Positions 26,408-34,517 of a DNA stretch of 64,000 bases are shown piece by piece; the stretch's first letter is position 1; every line of letters starts with the position of its first letter. The DNA is from JBHFEI01 sp041928815 (GTDB lineage Bacteria; Pseudomonadota; Alphaproteobacteria; Rhizobiales; Rhizobiaceae). The stretch is taken from contig NZ_JBHFEI010000001.1 in assembly GCF_041928815.1 (NCBI RefSeq), positions 248,001-312,000 of the forward strand, read 5' to 3'. The notes beneath the pieces are model-generated. The model saw only the letters and a list, made by a program, of their open reading frames with translations, was not told the origin of the DNA and searched no databases. Position numbers and translations under genes: made by a program.

Positions 26408-26434
26408 CCGGCGCGGCCAACAAAGCCGCGCCGG
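26408..26434 (+). terminator. GC hairpin after rhaI
   Basis: A 10-bp perfect stem CCGGCGCGGC/GCCGCGCCGG with a CAACAAA loop starts six bases after the rhaI stop. There is no T-tract, so termination may be partial or Rho-assisted. Confidence 0.45.
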
Positions 26435-26503
26435 CCCACTGGCGAAGCGCGGCATCCGCCCTAGTTCCTGCCTTGGAAACCCTTTAGGACAGGAGCACGC
26501 AGC

Positions 26504-26758
26504 ATGGGTATCGAAAGCCTGATCATCTTCCTTCTCATCGGCGCGATCGCCGGCTGGCTCGCCGGTATCATCGTCAAGGGCTACGGCTTCGGCATCCTCG
26601 GCAACATCGTCATCGGCATCGTCGGCGCCTTCATCGCCGGCGCGCTGTTCCCGGCGCTCGGCTTCACGCTCGGCGGCGGCGTGGTCGCGGCGATCATCCA
26701 CGCGACGATCGGCGCCGTCATCCTCCTCCTCCTCATCCGCTTGATCCGTCGCGCCTGA
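26504..26758 (+). CDS. GlsB/YeaQ/YmgE-family small membrane protein
   Basis: An 84-residue inner-membrane protein with three hydrophobic segments and the family pattern GAIAGWLAGIIVKGYGFG...GNIVIGIVGAFIAG. GlsB/YeaQ/YmgE proteins are tied to general stress responses in many bacteria, without a known biochemical activity. The Shine-Dalgarno ACAGGAG precedes the ATG at 26504. Likely a single gene. Confidence 0.9.
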   Translation: MGIESLIIFLLIGAIAGWLAGIIVKGYGFGILGNIVIGIVGAFIAGALFPALGFTLGGGVVAAIIHATIGAVILLLLIRLIRRA

Positions 26759-26820
26759 GGCCGCATTTTACCGCAAAGGGGCATTGCCCCTTTGCGACCT
26801 CGCCCAAGGAGGAGAGCGAC

Positions 26821-27009
26821 GTGACCCCCTTCTCGCCCACGATCGAACAGGCCCTGAAGGCCTTCACCGACGACCATCCCGGAATGACCTCGCGCGAGCA
26901 GGCGATCGCCGCGATCCTCGAAAACTGGTTCACCAGCCACGGCTATCTGCCGCGCACCGTCGAGACGGGCACGCGGCCGGAGGATCTTGACGCCTCCAAC
27001 GACGACTGA
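26821..27009 (+). CDS. Small conserved hypothetical protein (62 aa)
   Basis: GTG start at 26821 with a very good Shine-Dalgarno (AAGGAGGAG). The acidic product has a central amphipathic helix (SREQAIAAILENWFTSHGYL) that resembles the second half of short ribbon-helix-helix proteins, but no basic strand is present. No function is assigned. It lies 62 bases after the YeaQ-like gene and may share its transcript. Confidence 0.7.
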   Translation: MTPFSPTIEQALKAFTDDHPGMTSREQAIAAILENWFTSHGYLPRTVETGTRPEDLDASNDD

Positions 27010-27048
27010 AACACTTCCGGGCATCGCTTCCATCGCAAGACCCGTTCC

Positions 27049-27510
27049 ATGTCGCTTCAGTCCGTCAAAGATTTCTTCGCAGATCATGCCCCCGACATTG
27101 CCGTCATCGAACTTGCCGACAGCACGGCAACCGTGGCGCTCGCGGCCGCCGGCCACGGGGTCGCGCCGGCGCAGATCGCCAAAACCCTGTCGCTGCGCCT
27201 CGACGACGGCGTGATCCTTATCGTCACGCGCGGTGACGCCCGGCTCGACAACAAAAAATTCAAGGCACGCTTCGGCACCAAGGCACGGATGCTGGCCTTT
27301 GATGAAGTGGAGCGGGAAACCGGCCATCCGGTCGGCGGCGTCTGCCCTTTCGGCGTCGCCGGTCGTCTGCGCATCTATTGCGACGTGTCGCTCAAGGCCT
27401 TTGACGAGGTCGTGCCGGCGGCCGGCGCGCCCAATGCCGCTGTGCGGATCGATCCCGTGCGCATGGCGACCCTCACGGGCGCCGAATGGGTCGATGTCTC
27501 GCAATACTGA
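27049..27510 (+). CDS. YbaK/EbsC-family aminoacyl-tRNA deacylase
   Basis: 153 residues forming one YbaK/ProRS-INS domain (ADSTATVALAAAGHGVAPAQ; AKTLSLRL; LIVTRGDARLDNKKFKARFG; GHPVGGVCPFGV). Members hydrolyse mischarged tRNAs such as Cys-tRNA(Pro) or Ala-tRNA(Pro). The lysine of DNKKFK and the GxxP-GG-x-P motif typical of the family are present. Substrate preference cannot be read from the sequence. Confidence 0.85.
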   Translation: MSLQSVKDFFADHAPDIAVIELADSTATVALAAAGHGVAPAQIAKTLSLRLDDGVILIVTRGDARLDNKKFKARFGTKARMLAFDEVERETGHPVGGVCPFGVAGRLRIYCDVSLKAFDEVVPAAGAPNAAVRIDPVRMATLTGAEWVDVSQY

Positions 27511-27594
27511 TCGGGCTGTTTCAGGTCGAGCGCCATGGAGGGTGGCGAGGGGGCGGTCCGGCGGCCACCGCCGTCATGACGTTACGGGAACGGG

Positions 27595-27672
27595 TTAGGC
27601 AACCACAGCAAGGAGGAGCATCAGCGAGCCGAGGGAAAGAGCCGCCATGATGCTGATCAGCGATTTCATCAT
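27595..27672 (-). CDS. Possible 25-residue membrane peptide
   Basis: ATG at 27672 to TAA at 27595 encodes MMKSLISIMAALSLGSLMLL followed by LAVVA, one full transmembrane helix with an N-terminal lysine. An AAGGA sits 12 bases upstream. It could be a small membrane protein or chance; there is no terminator to support it. Confidence 0.3.
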   Translation of the reverse strand: MMKSLISIMAALSLGSLMLLLAVVA

Positions 27673-28064
27673 ATATGCAGTCACGTCCTTGGTCCTTCCT
27701 CCGCAGGCGCGACCGATGGCGCGCGCGGTGGAGGATACCCGCCGCGAACCGGTCACCTTGCGGTTTTCGCGGAGGGGGCCCTGGATCTTTTCGGGTCACG
27801 TCCGCTTCTGTTGTTTCTTCCCCTGACAACGCGATCAGAAGCCATTTGATCCCTATATGGCGTCTTCATATGATCGATTTTAGGCCACAACGCTTAAAGC
27901 ATCGTCACTATCCTGTGAGAAGCGACAAAAATATCGCCAGACCTGAGGATTGCGGACAGGCTTGCCTGCCTGCGATAAAGCGTCGTCCTGGATTTTGCCG
28001 CGGCGATCATGGTTTCCGCGAAGTAAATCAAACAGGAAAAGCTTGAAGACGCTGCGTTTCCGCT
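27673..28064. other. Low-GC intergenic stretch, no gene seen
   Basis: About 390 bases of lower GC (notably 27840-28040) with only short frames of poor coding character, including a 58-codon frame from 27870. No hairpin with a T-tract was seen at the end of the gntR gene. Confidence 0.4.
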
Positions 28065-28823
28065 TCAGGTCGCTTCCGAGTGATCTTCCGCGTCGAGCGC
28101 GATGCGGATCTTTTCACGCGCTACGCGGATCACCGCCTCCATCGCCGCGCGCGCGCCGGCCTCGTCCCTGAGGCTGATCCGCTCGACGATGCGGATATGG
28201 GAACGGGAGACGGCGTTGATCTTGTCCTGCCCGGCCGCCGGCGAACTGAGCTTGAAGATGCCGACCAGCGCCGCCTCGATCAGGCTGCCGACCGTGCGCA
28301 TGAACGGATTTCCGGAGGCCTCGGCGACGGCGATGTGGAAGCGCAGGTCCGCCATTGCGAGCGTCTCGGCCGTGTGGTCGGGACTGCCCATCGCCACCGC
28401 CAGCCGCATCATCGTGGCAATCTCGGCTTCCGTCGCGTGGCGGGCGGCAAGGGCTGCCGCATGCGGCTCGAAGGCGAGGCGGATCTCGCTCAGATCGTGC
28501 AGGAAGGCCTCGTCGACCCCCTTGTGGAAATGCCAGGCGAGCACGTCGGCGTCGAAGAGGTTCCACTGGCTGCGCGCCGTCACACGCGTGCCGATGCGCG
28601 CGCGCGGCACCACCAGCCCCTTGGCGGCGAGCGTCTTCATCGCCTCGCGCAGGACGGTGCGCGACACCTTGAAGCGGGCGGCGAGCTCGGGATCGCCGGG
28701 GAGGATGGAGCCGACGGGAAAGGTGCCGACGACGATCGCCCGTCCCATCTCGTCGACCACCTGCGCGTGGCTGCTGCGCGCGCTGGAGCCGCTGATGACG
28801 GTTTCGAGCACTCCCTTGCGCAC
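28065..28823 (-). CDS. GntR-family (FadR subfamily) transcriptional regulator
   Basis: 252 residues, GTG start at 28823 after GGAGGGGAGGG. The N-terminal winged helix (LPGDPELAARFKVSRTVLRE, AMKTLAAKGLVVPRARIGTR) is followed by a helical FCD effector domain (LSEIRLAFEPHAAALAARHA, DLRFHIAVAEASGNP). The Asp and His residues of the FCD metal site appear present. It is the last gene after yjfF, only 21 bases away, so it probably regulates this transporter operon. The palindrome upstream of ytfQ is a candidate target. Confidence 0.85.
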   Translation of the reverse strand: MRKGVLETVISGSSARSSHAQVVDEMGRAIVVGTFPVGSILPGDPELAARFKVSRTVLREAMKTLAAKGLVVPRARIGTRVTARSQWNLFDADVLAWHFHKGVDEAFLHDLSEIRLAFEPHAAALAARHATEAEIATMMRLAVAMGSPDHTAETLAMADLRFHIAVAEASGNPFMRTVGSLIEAALVGIFKLSSPAAGQDKINAVSRSHIRIVERISLRDEAGARAAMEAVIRVAREKIRIALDAEDHSEAT

Positions 28824-28844
28824 CCCTCCCCTCCTCTCCGGCCC

Positions 28845-29810
28845 TCAGGCCCTGTTGGTCCGCCGCGACGCGAGGAGGATCCCCTTCTGCATGAGGATGA
28901 AGGCGAAGAGCAGGGCGCCGATGAGGATCTTCGTCCACCAGCTCGACAGCGTGCCGTCGAAGGTGATGTAGGTCTGGATCAGGCCCTGGATCAGGACGCC
29001 GACGAGGGTACCGCCGACGAAGCCGGCGCCGCCGGTCAGGAGCGTACCGCCGATGACGACGGCGGCGATCGCGTCGAGCTCGACGCCGACGGTCGCCAGC
29101 GAATAGCCGGCCGAGGTGTAGAGCGAGTAGACGATGCCGGCGAGCCCCGACAGGAAGCCGGACAGCGCATAGATCATCACGGTCGTGCGGCCGACCGGCA
29201 CGCCCATCAGCGCCGCCGTCTGCGTGCCGCCGCCGAGCGCGTAGACATTGGTGCCGAAGCGGGTCCTGTGCGCGATCAGCATGCCGAGCGCGAAGACGAG
29301 GAGCATCAGCCCGCCGATCAGCGTGATCCGCCCGCCGCCGGGCAGCTTGTAGAACAGGGTCTTCAGCGTCGCGTAGAAGGGATGCTTGATCGGGATCGAA
29401 TCGATCGACAGCACGAAGGCCATGCCGCGGGCGAGGAACATGCCGGCGAGCGTGACGATGAAGGCGGGCATCTCCAGATAGTGGATGATCGCCCCCATGA
29501 CCGCGCCGAAGGCCGAGGTGATGACGAGCACGAGCAGGAAGGCCGCCAGCGGATGCAGCGAGGTGCTTTCCAGGACGACGGCGAGGAAGATGCCGGTAAA
29601 GGCGATCACCGAGCCGATCGAGAGATCGATGCCGCCCGACAGGATGACGAAGGTCATGCCGACGGCGGCAATGCCGAGAAAGGCATTGTCGGTCAGGAGA
29701 TTGCCGACGACGCGCGTCGACAGCATGTTCGGATACTGCGCCGCACAGAGGGCATAGGAGACGACGAAGATGACGATCGTCGCGATCAGGGGAAGATATT
29801 TCTGGTTCAT
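28845..29810 (-). CDS. yjfF: Galactofuranose ABC transporter permease YjfF
   Basis: A 321-residue permease of the ribose/RbsC type with 8-10 hydrophobic segments and the family motifs GMTFVILSGGIDLSIGSV and VGVELDAIAAVVIGGTLLTG. It starts MNQKYLPLIATIVIFVVSY, close to E. coli YjfF. Its ATG overlaps the ytfT stop by four bases. With YtfT it forms the membrane channel. Confidence 0.9.
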   Translation of the reverse strand: MNQKYLPLIATIVIFVVSYALCAAQYPNMLSTRVVGNLLTDNAFLGIAAVGMTFVILSGGIDLSIGSVIAFTGIFLAVVLESTSLHPLAAFLLVLVITSAFGAVMGAIIHYLEMPAFIVTLAGMFLARGMAFVLSIDSIPIKHPFYATLKTLFYKLPGGGRITLIGGLMLLVFALGMLIAHRTRFGTNVYALGGGTQTAALMGVPVGRTTVMIYALSGFLSGLAGIVYSLYTSAGYSLATVGVELDAIAAVVIGGTLLTGGAGFVGGTLVGVLIQGLIQTYITFDGTLSSWWTKILIGALLFAFILMQKGILLASRRTNRA

Positions 29811-30832
29811 CTGGAGATGCGCTCCGCGCGCGCCTTCGCAGCCGGACGGGCGGCGAAGAAGCTCATCGTGCCCTGGACGCGGGGCGACTGGATCACCAGG
29901 ATGACGACGATGATCGCCGCCTTGATGATCAGGTTGAATTCCGGCGGGAAGCCGGAGAGGAGGATGCCGGTGTTGACGGCCTGGATGATCATGGCGCCGA
30001 TCAGCGAGGCGATGATGCTGAAGCGGCCGCCGAGCAGCGAGGTACCGCCGACGACGACGGCGAGGATGGCGTCGAGCTCCAGCCAGAGGCCGGCATTGTT
30101 GGCGTCGGCGCCGCGGATGTCGGCGGCGACGATGATGCCGGCGACGGCGGCGCAGAGGCCGGAGAGCATGTAGGCGGCCATCAGCAGCACCGGCGTGCGG
30201 ATGCCCGACAGCGTGCTCGCGCGGCGGTTGACGCCGATCGCCTCGATCAGCAGCCCGAGCGCCGTGCGCCGCATCAGCAGCGTCACCGCGATGCCGAGCA
30301 GCAGCCAGATGACGACGGGCATCGGCAGGGCGAGGAAGGAGCCGCTGCCGATCGAAATCAGCGCCGGATCGTTGAAGGTGAGGATCGCGCCCTCCGTGAC
30401 CAGTTGCGCGATACCGCGCCCGGCGACCATCAGCACCAGCGTGGCGATGATCGGCTGGATGTTCAGCACGGCGACGAGGAAGCCGTTCCAGACGCCGCAG
30501 AGGAGGCCGGTGCCGATCGCGAGCAGGAGCGTGATTGCCAGCGGATCGCCGCGCACGCTGGAGGCGGCCGCGACCGCGCCGCAGATCGCCATCACCGCGC
30601 CGACCGAAAGGTCGATGCCCTTGGTGGCGATCACCACCGTCATGCCGATGGCGAGCAGCGCGACCGGCGCGCCGCGATTGAGCACGTCGATCAGGCTGCC
30701 GTAGAGACGGCCGTTCTGCACCGTCATCGAGAAGAAGCCGGGGAAGACCAGAAAGATCAGGAACAGGATCACCACAAGGGCGATCACCTGCGGCAGGACG
30801 CGCAGGCCGAAGCATTTCGCGCCGTCGATCAT
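29807..30832 (-). CDS. ytfT: Galactofuranose ABC transporter permease YtfT
   Basis: 341 residues, RbsC-type permease (LLAIGMTVVIATKGIDLSVG; LWLELDAILAVVVGGTSLLG). About nine membrane segments. The start overlaps the ytfR stop by four bases. The two different permease genes in a row, plus the closely YtfQ-like binding protein, separate this system from ribose or xylose importers. Confidence 0.9.
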   Translation of the reverse strand: MIDGAKCFGLRVLPQVIALVVILFLIFLVFPGFFSMTVQNGRLYGSLIDVLNRGAPVALLAIGMTVVIATKGIDLSVGAVMAICGAVAAASSVRGDPLAITLLLAIGTGLLCGVWNGFLVAVLNIQPIIATLVLMVAGRGIAQLVTEGAILTFNDPALISIGSGSFLALPMPVVIWLLLGIAVTLLMRRTALGLLIEAIGVNRRASTLSGIRTPVLLMAAYMLSGLCAAVAGIIVAADIRGADANNAGLWLELDAILAVVVGGTSLLGGRFSIIASLIGAMIIQAVNTGILLSGFPPEFNLIIKAAIIVVILVIQSPRVQGTMSFFAARPAAKARAERISR

Positions 30833-32352
30833 GCGGCCCCCTTCTCGCCGGTGCCGGCGGCAATCGCAGTGACGATGTTGTCGGTGGAGATCTCGCCGCC
30901 CTTCAGTTCGGCGACATGGGCGCGGTCGCGCAGCACCAGGACGCGCGAGGCGCAGGCGACGAGTTCCTCGAGTTCGGAGGAGATCACCATCAGCGACATG
31001 CCGCGCGCGCAGAGATCCTCGATCAGGCGGATGATCTCGGCATGGGCGCCGACGTCGATGCCGCGGGTCGGCTCGTCGAGGATGAGGAATTCGGGATCGG
31101 TCGCCAGCCAGCGTGCGAGGATCGCCTTCTGCTGGTTGCCGCCGGAGAGCAGCCGGATCGGCTTCTCCCGGTCGCTGGTGCGGATGTCGAGCGCCTTGAT
31201 GTAGCGGTCGGCGAGCGCGTCCTGTTCGGCGCGCGGCAGCGGCCGGGCCCAGCCGCGCCGCGCCTGCAGCGCCAGCGCGATGTTTTCCCTGACCGAGAGG
31301 TCGCCGACGATGCCGTCGGTCTTGCGGTCCTCCGGGCAGAAGCCGAAGCGGCTGGCGATCGCGGCGCGCGGCGAGGCGATCGACACCGGCGTGCCGCCGA
31401 TCTCGGCCGTGCCGTGGTCCGGCTTCTCGACGCCGAAGAGCAGCTCGGCCGTTTCGGTGCGGCCCGAACCGAGCAGGCCGGCGATGCCGACCACCTCGCC
31501 CTTTCGTACCTCGAGATCGAACGGCCTGACCTTGCCGGCCTTGCCATAGTTCGAGAAGCGCAGGTGAACTGGGCCGGCGACGACCGTTTCCGCCGCCACC
31601 GCCTTCTCGACCGCCTGCAGCTCGTGGCCGAGCATCATGGTGACGAGCTCGCGGCGCGGCAGCGCGGCCACGTCGCGCGTGCCGACGAGGCGGCCGTTGC
31701 GCAGCACCGTGATGCGGTCGGAAAGCTCGTAGACCTGCTCGAGGAAATGGGTGATGAAGACGATGCCGAGGCCCTTCTCCTTCAGGCCGCGCACGATGCG
31801 GAACAGCATCGCCACCTCCTGCGCGTCGAGGCTTGCGGTCGGCTCATCGAGGATCAGCACCTTGCCGGAGAGATCGACGGCGCGGGCGATCGCGACCACC
31901 TGCTGGATGGCGACGGAGTAGCGGTCGAGCGTCGCGGTGACGTTGATGTCGATGCCGTATTCGGCGAGCAGCGCGGCGGCGCGGCGGTTCATCGCGCGCG
32001 TGTCGACGAAGCCGAAGCGGCGCGGCTGGCGGCCGAGGAAGAGGTTTTCGGCGACGCTCAGGTTCGGCAGCAGGTTGACTTCCTGATAGACGGTGCCGAT
32101 GCCGAGCGTCTGGGCATCGAGCGTGTCGCGCGGGTCGATCGGCTGGCCGTCGAGCGTCAGCGCGCCGGCATCGCGGCGATAGGCGCCGGTCATGCATTTG
32201 ATCAGCGTCGACTTGCCGGCGCCGTTCTCGCCGAGCAGCGCATGCACCTCGCCGCGCCGGAGCGAGAAATCGACCCTGTCAAGCGCGATGGCGCCGGGAA
32301 ACGTCTTGACGATCCCGGAGGCGACGAGGATGTCGTCGGTGAACTTGCTCAT
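30829..32352 (-). CDS. ytfR: Galactofuranose ABC transporter ATP-binding protein YtfR
   Basis: A 507-residue protein with two fused nucleotide-binding domains. The first has Walker A GENGAGKSTLIKCM and Walker B LILDEPTASLD. The second has the degenerate P-loop GLLGSGRTETAEL, signature LSGGNQQKAILARWL and Walker B FLILDEPTRGIDV, as in other sugar CUT2 ATPases. ATG at 32352, 124 bases after ytfQ with a large hairpin in between. Confidence 0.92.
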   Translation of the reverse strand: MSKFTDDILVASGIVKTFPGAIALDRVDFSLRRGEVHALLGENGAGKSTLIKCMTGAYRRDAGALTLDGQPIDPRDTLDAQTLGIGTVYQEVNLLPNLSVAENLFLGRQPRRFGFVDTRAMNRRAAALLAEYGIDINVTATLDRYSVAIQQVVAIARAVDLSGKVLILDEPTASLDAQEVAMLFRIVRGLKEKGLGIVFITHFLEQVYELSDRITVLRNGRLVGTRDVAALPRRELVTMMLGHELQAVEKAVAAETVVAGPVHLRFSNYGKAGKVRPFDLEVRKGEVVGIAGLLGSGRTETAELLFGVEKPDHGTAEIGGTPVSIASPRAAIASRFGFCPEDRKTDGIVGDLSVRENIALALQARRGWARPLPRAEQDALADRYIKALDIRTSDREKPIRLLSGGNQQKAILARWLATDPEFLILDEPTRGIDVGAHAEIIRLIEDLCARGMSLMVISSELEELVACASRVLVLRDRAHVAELKGGEISTDNIVTAIAAGTGEKGAA

Positions 32353-32429
32353 GGATATCGGCCCTGCGGAATGGGGCGCGCCCGGAGGAGACCCCCGGAC
32401 GCGGCAGAAGGGCGCGCATCGGCGCGCGG

Positions 32430-32464
32430 GCGGCGACGAGGACCGCAGCGGACCTTGTCGCCGC
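32430..32464 (-). terminator. Intercistronic hairpin between ytfQ and ytfR
   Basis: A near-perfect 17-position stem centred on 32447 (GCGGCGAC...GTCGCCGC outer arms, CCGC/GCGG inner arms, two mismatches). There is no T-tract. Such structures after binding-protein genes usually protect the upstream mRNA or cause partial termination. Confidence 0.5.
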
Positions 32465-32476
32465 AGACGCGGCCGA

Positions 32477-33439
32477 TCAGTAGCCGAGGCCCTTCTTCTC
32501 TTCGTAGACCTTCTGCGGATCGTCAGCCTGGGTGTAGAGCTTCGATTCCGTCTGGATCCACTTCGGCGGCGCCGTGCCGTCCTTGCGATAGGCGTCGAGC
32601 GCGTCGAAGGCGGGACCGGCCATGTTCGGCGTCAGCTCGACGGTCGCGTTCGCCTCGCCGGCGGCCATCGCCTGGAAAATGTCCGGAACGGCGTCGATCG
32701 AGACGACGAGGATGTCGGTGCCGGGCTTGAGGCCCGCTTCCTTGATCGCCTGGATGGCGCCGACCGCCATGTCGTCGTTGTGGGCGTAGAGCGCGCAGAT
32801 GTTCTTGCCGCCGTTTTCCGCCTTCAGGAAGCTTTCCATGACTTCCTTGCCCTTGGTGCGGGTGAAGTCGCCGGTCTGGCTGCGGACGATCTTCAGGTTG
32901 TCATGGCCCTTCAGCGCCTCCTCGAAGCCCTTCTTGCGGTCGATCGCCGGCGAGGAGCCCGTGGTGCCCTGCAGCTCGACGACGTTGCAGGGCTTGCCCG
33001 CGACGGTGTCGACCAGCCACTTGCCGGCGACATTGCCCTCGTGGACGAGGTCGGAGGTCACGGCGGTGAGATAGAGGTCCTTCGAGGAATCGACGGTGCG
33101 GTCGAGCAGGATCACCGGGATCTCGGCGTCCTTCGCCTCGGTCAGCACTTCGTCCCAGCCGGTGGCGACGACGGGGGCGACGAGGATGGCGTCCACCCCT
33201 TGCGCGATGAAGGAGCGGATCGCCTTGATCTGGTTTTCCTGCTTCTGCTGCGCATCGGCGAATTTGAGATCGATGCCGCGCTGTTCGGCCTGCTGCTTGG
33301 TCAGCGTCGTCTCGGCGGCGCGCCAGCCGGATTCGGAGCCGATCTGCGAAAAGCCGACGGTCAGGTCGGCGGCCTGCGCCGTACCGAAGAACGAGGCAGC
33401 CAAGATCGTGGCACTCGCGAGTGCGGTCTTCAGTTTCAT
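32477..33439 (-). CDS. ytfQ: Galactofuranose-binding periplasmic protein YtfQ
   Basis: 320 residues with a Sec signal peptide ending AQA at about residue 22. The mature protein closely follows E. coli YtfQ: VGFSQIGSESGWRAAET, QQKQENQIKAIRSFIAQGVD, CNVVELQGTTGSSPAIDRKK, FTRTKGKEVMESFLKAENGG and ANATVELTPNMAGPAFDAL. YtfQ binds galactofuranose in E. coli. ATG at 33439 with GGGAGGACATC upstream. It is the first gene of the ytfQ-ytfR-ytfT-yjfF-gntR unit. Confidence 0.92.
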   Translation of the reverse strand: MKLKTALASATILAASFFGTAQAADLTVGFSQIGSESGWRAAETTLTKQQAEQRGIDLKFADAQQKQENQIKAIRSFIAQGVDAILVAPVVATGWDEVLTEAKDAEIPVILLDRTVDSSKDLYLTAVTSDLVHEGNVAGKWLVDTVAGKPCNVVELQGTTGSSPAIDRKKGFEEALKGHDNLKIVRSQTGDFTRTKGKEVMESFLKAENGGKNICALYAHNDDMAVGAIQAIKEAGLKPGTDILVVSIDAVPDIFQAMAAGEANATVELTPNMAGPAFDALDAYRKDGTAPPKWIQTESKLYTQADDPQKVYEEKKGLGY

Positions 33440-33483
33440 GATGTCCTCCCAGAGAAAGCTGCTCCTGACAGCCGCGGCATAAA

Positions 33484-33500
33484 AATCATATAGTATGACT
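33484..33500. promoter_or_regulatory. Palindromic operator candidate upstream of ytfQ
   Basis: TCATA-TAG-TATGA (33486-33498), perfect in both arms and extended by AA/TT outside one mismatch, 47 bases before the ytfQ start. It sits in a short AT-rich promoter-like stretch, and its size fits a GntR/FadR-type site. Confidence 0.5.
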
Positions 33501-34517
33501 TTTGTAAACCGTCTTTCTGCGGAGCCTGGAAATTCTGCGCCGCCTGACGCGCATCCGCGGCGAAACCGTGCGATGGATCGGCCGTGCCCACGCGGCAAAG
33601 CCGGACCGCGGCGCATGCGGTAGTCCAATTTTGGGCCCCAGGGAATTTGCCGGCATGCGCCGCGCGCAGGCATGCGACCCGGCACACCCGCCGGGAAACG
33701 GGAATGTCCTGCCCTCCGGCGGCACCGCCACGCGCCGGGGTCTCGCGGGCGCGAGCCTTGCGCGGAACGCATCCCCTGCCCGCCCCTGCGGCGCGCCGAC
33801 CCTTCCGAGACCTCGCATCGACGAGACAGGCAAGAGCAACGGCATGCACGGACCTCCCGGAATTTGGAGGGTCCGAAACGCCTCCGGGAGAGGCGCAAGC
33901 CATGCGCTGGATGCATACCCAGAAACAATGGAGATCCATGATCGGCCGACATTTACGCCTTCTCGGCGCGAGGCGACGTCTCCGGACCCGCTTCCGGCGT
34001 TCCCATTCGCTATCGGCACGCAGGAGGCTGCGCGGACCGCCTGTTTTTTCATCCATTCATGCGGCAAACGCACGGCAGCCCTGCACAGGAACGCGCCATG
34101 TCGCCCGTCTTTCCGCCTTTTGCCGCCCGAAGGAGAAAAAAGGCATGGAACTTGCGTGAGTGTTGAAATACTGAAAGAGCGGGTGACGATGGAAGGGATG
34201 TGCAGCAGGCGCACGGGGAAAATGGCGAAAATGTCCTCCCCGAACGCGATTCCGCCAATGATTCCGGAGCGATGCGATGAACTCAGCAACCGTTACAGCC
34301 CGTGTCCATATTTGTTTTGGAGGACGAAGGGTGCGGTGTATGGTAACCCGAGCGGGGGTTGCAACGTCTGGAACATGGGTTAAAAGCTCAGACGACGGCC
34401 GGGGATTTGGCAAGCGTGTGACGTAATCGAAAGAATTTGGCATCGCCGGTCCGCGCGGCGCAAGGCGTTCGCGCGCACCTCCGAAACATAACGACAGCTC
34501 AGAGTGTTCGTTTGAAT
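33501..34517. other. 1-kb intergenic region upstream of rkpA, no confident gene
   Basis: This region separates the divergent ytfQ and rkpA. GC falls toward rkpA. Frames on both strands have poor coding character. One 63-residue frame (34192-34383, +) is Cys-rich and lacks a good ribosome site. Partial dyads are at 33858-33900 (CTCCCGGA...TCCGGGAG) and near 34342-34366. The rkp promoter is expected in the last 250 bases. Confidence 0.35.

Noticed and set aside
33436..34289. Long open frames on both strands between ytfQ and rkpA
   Set aside because: In high-GC DNA long frames are expected by chance; these have repeated Arg/Ala/Pro/Gly and no recognisable features.
34192..34383. 63-residue Cys-containing frame upstream of rkpA
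   Set aside because: Composition is unlike the neighbouring genes, no good Shine-Dalgarno, no domain; treated as chance.
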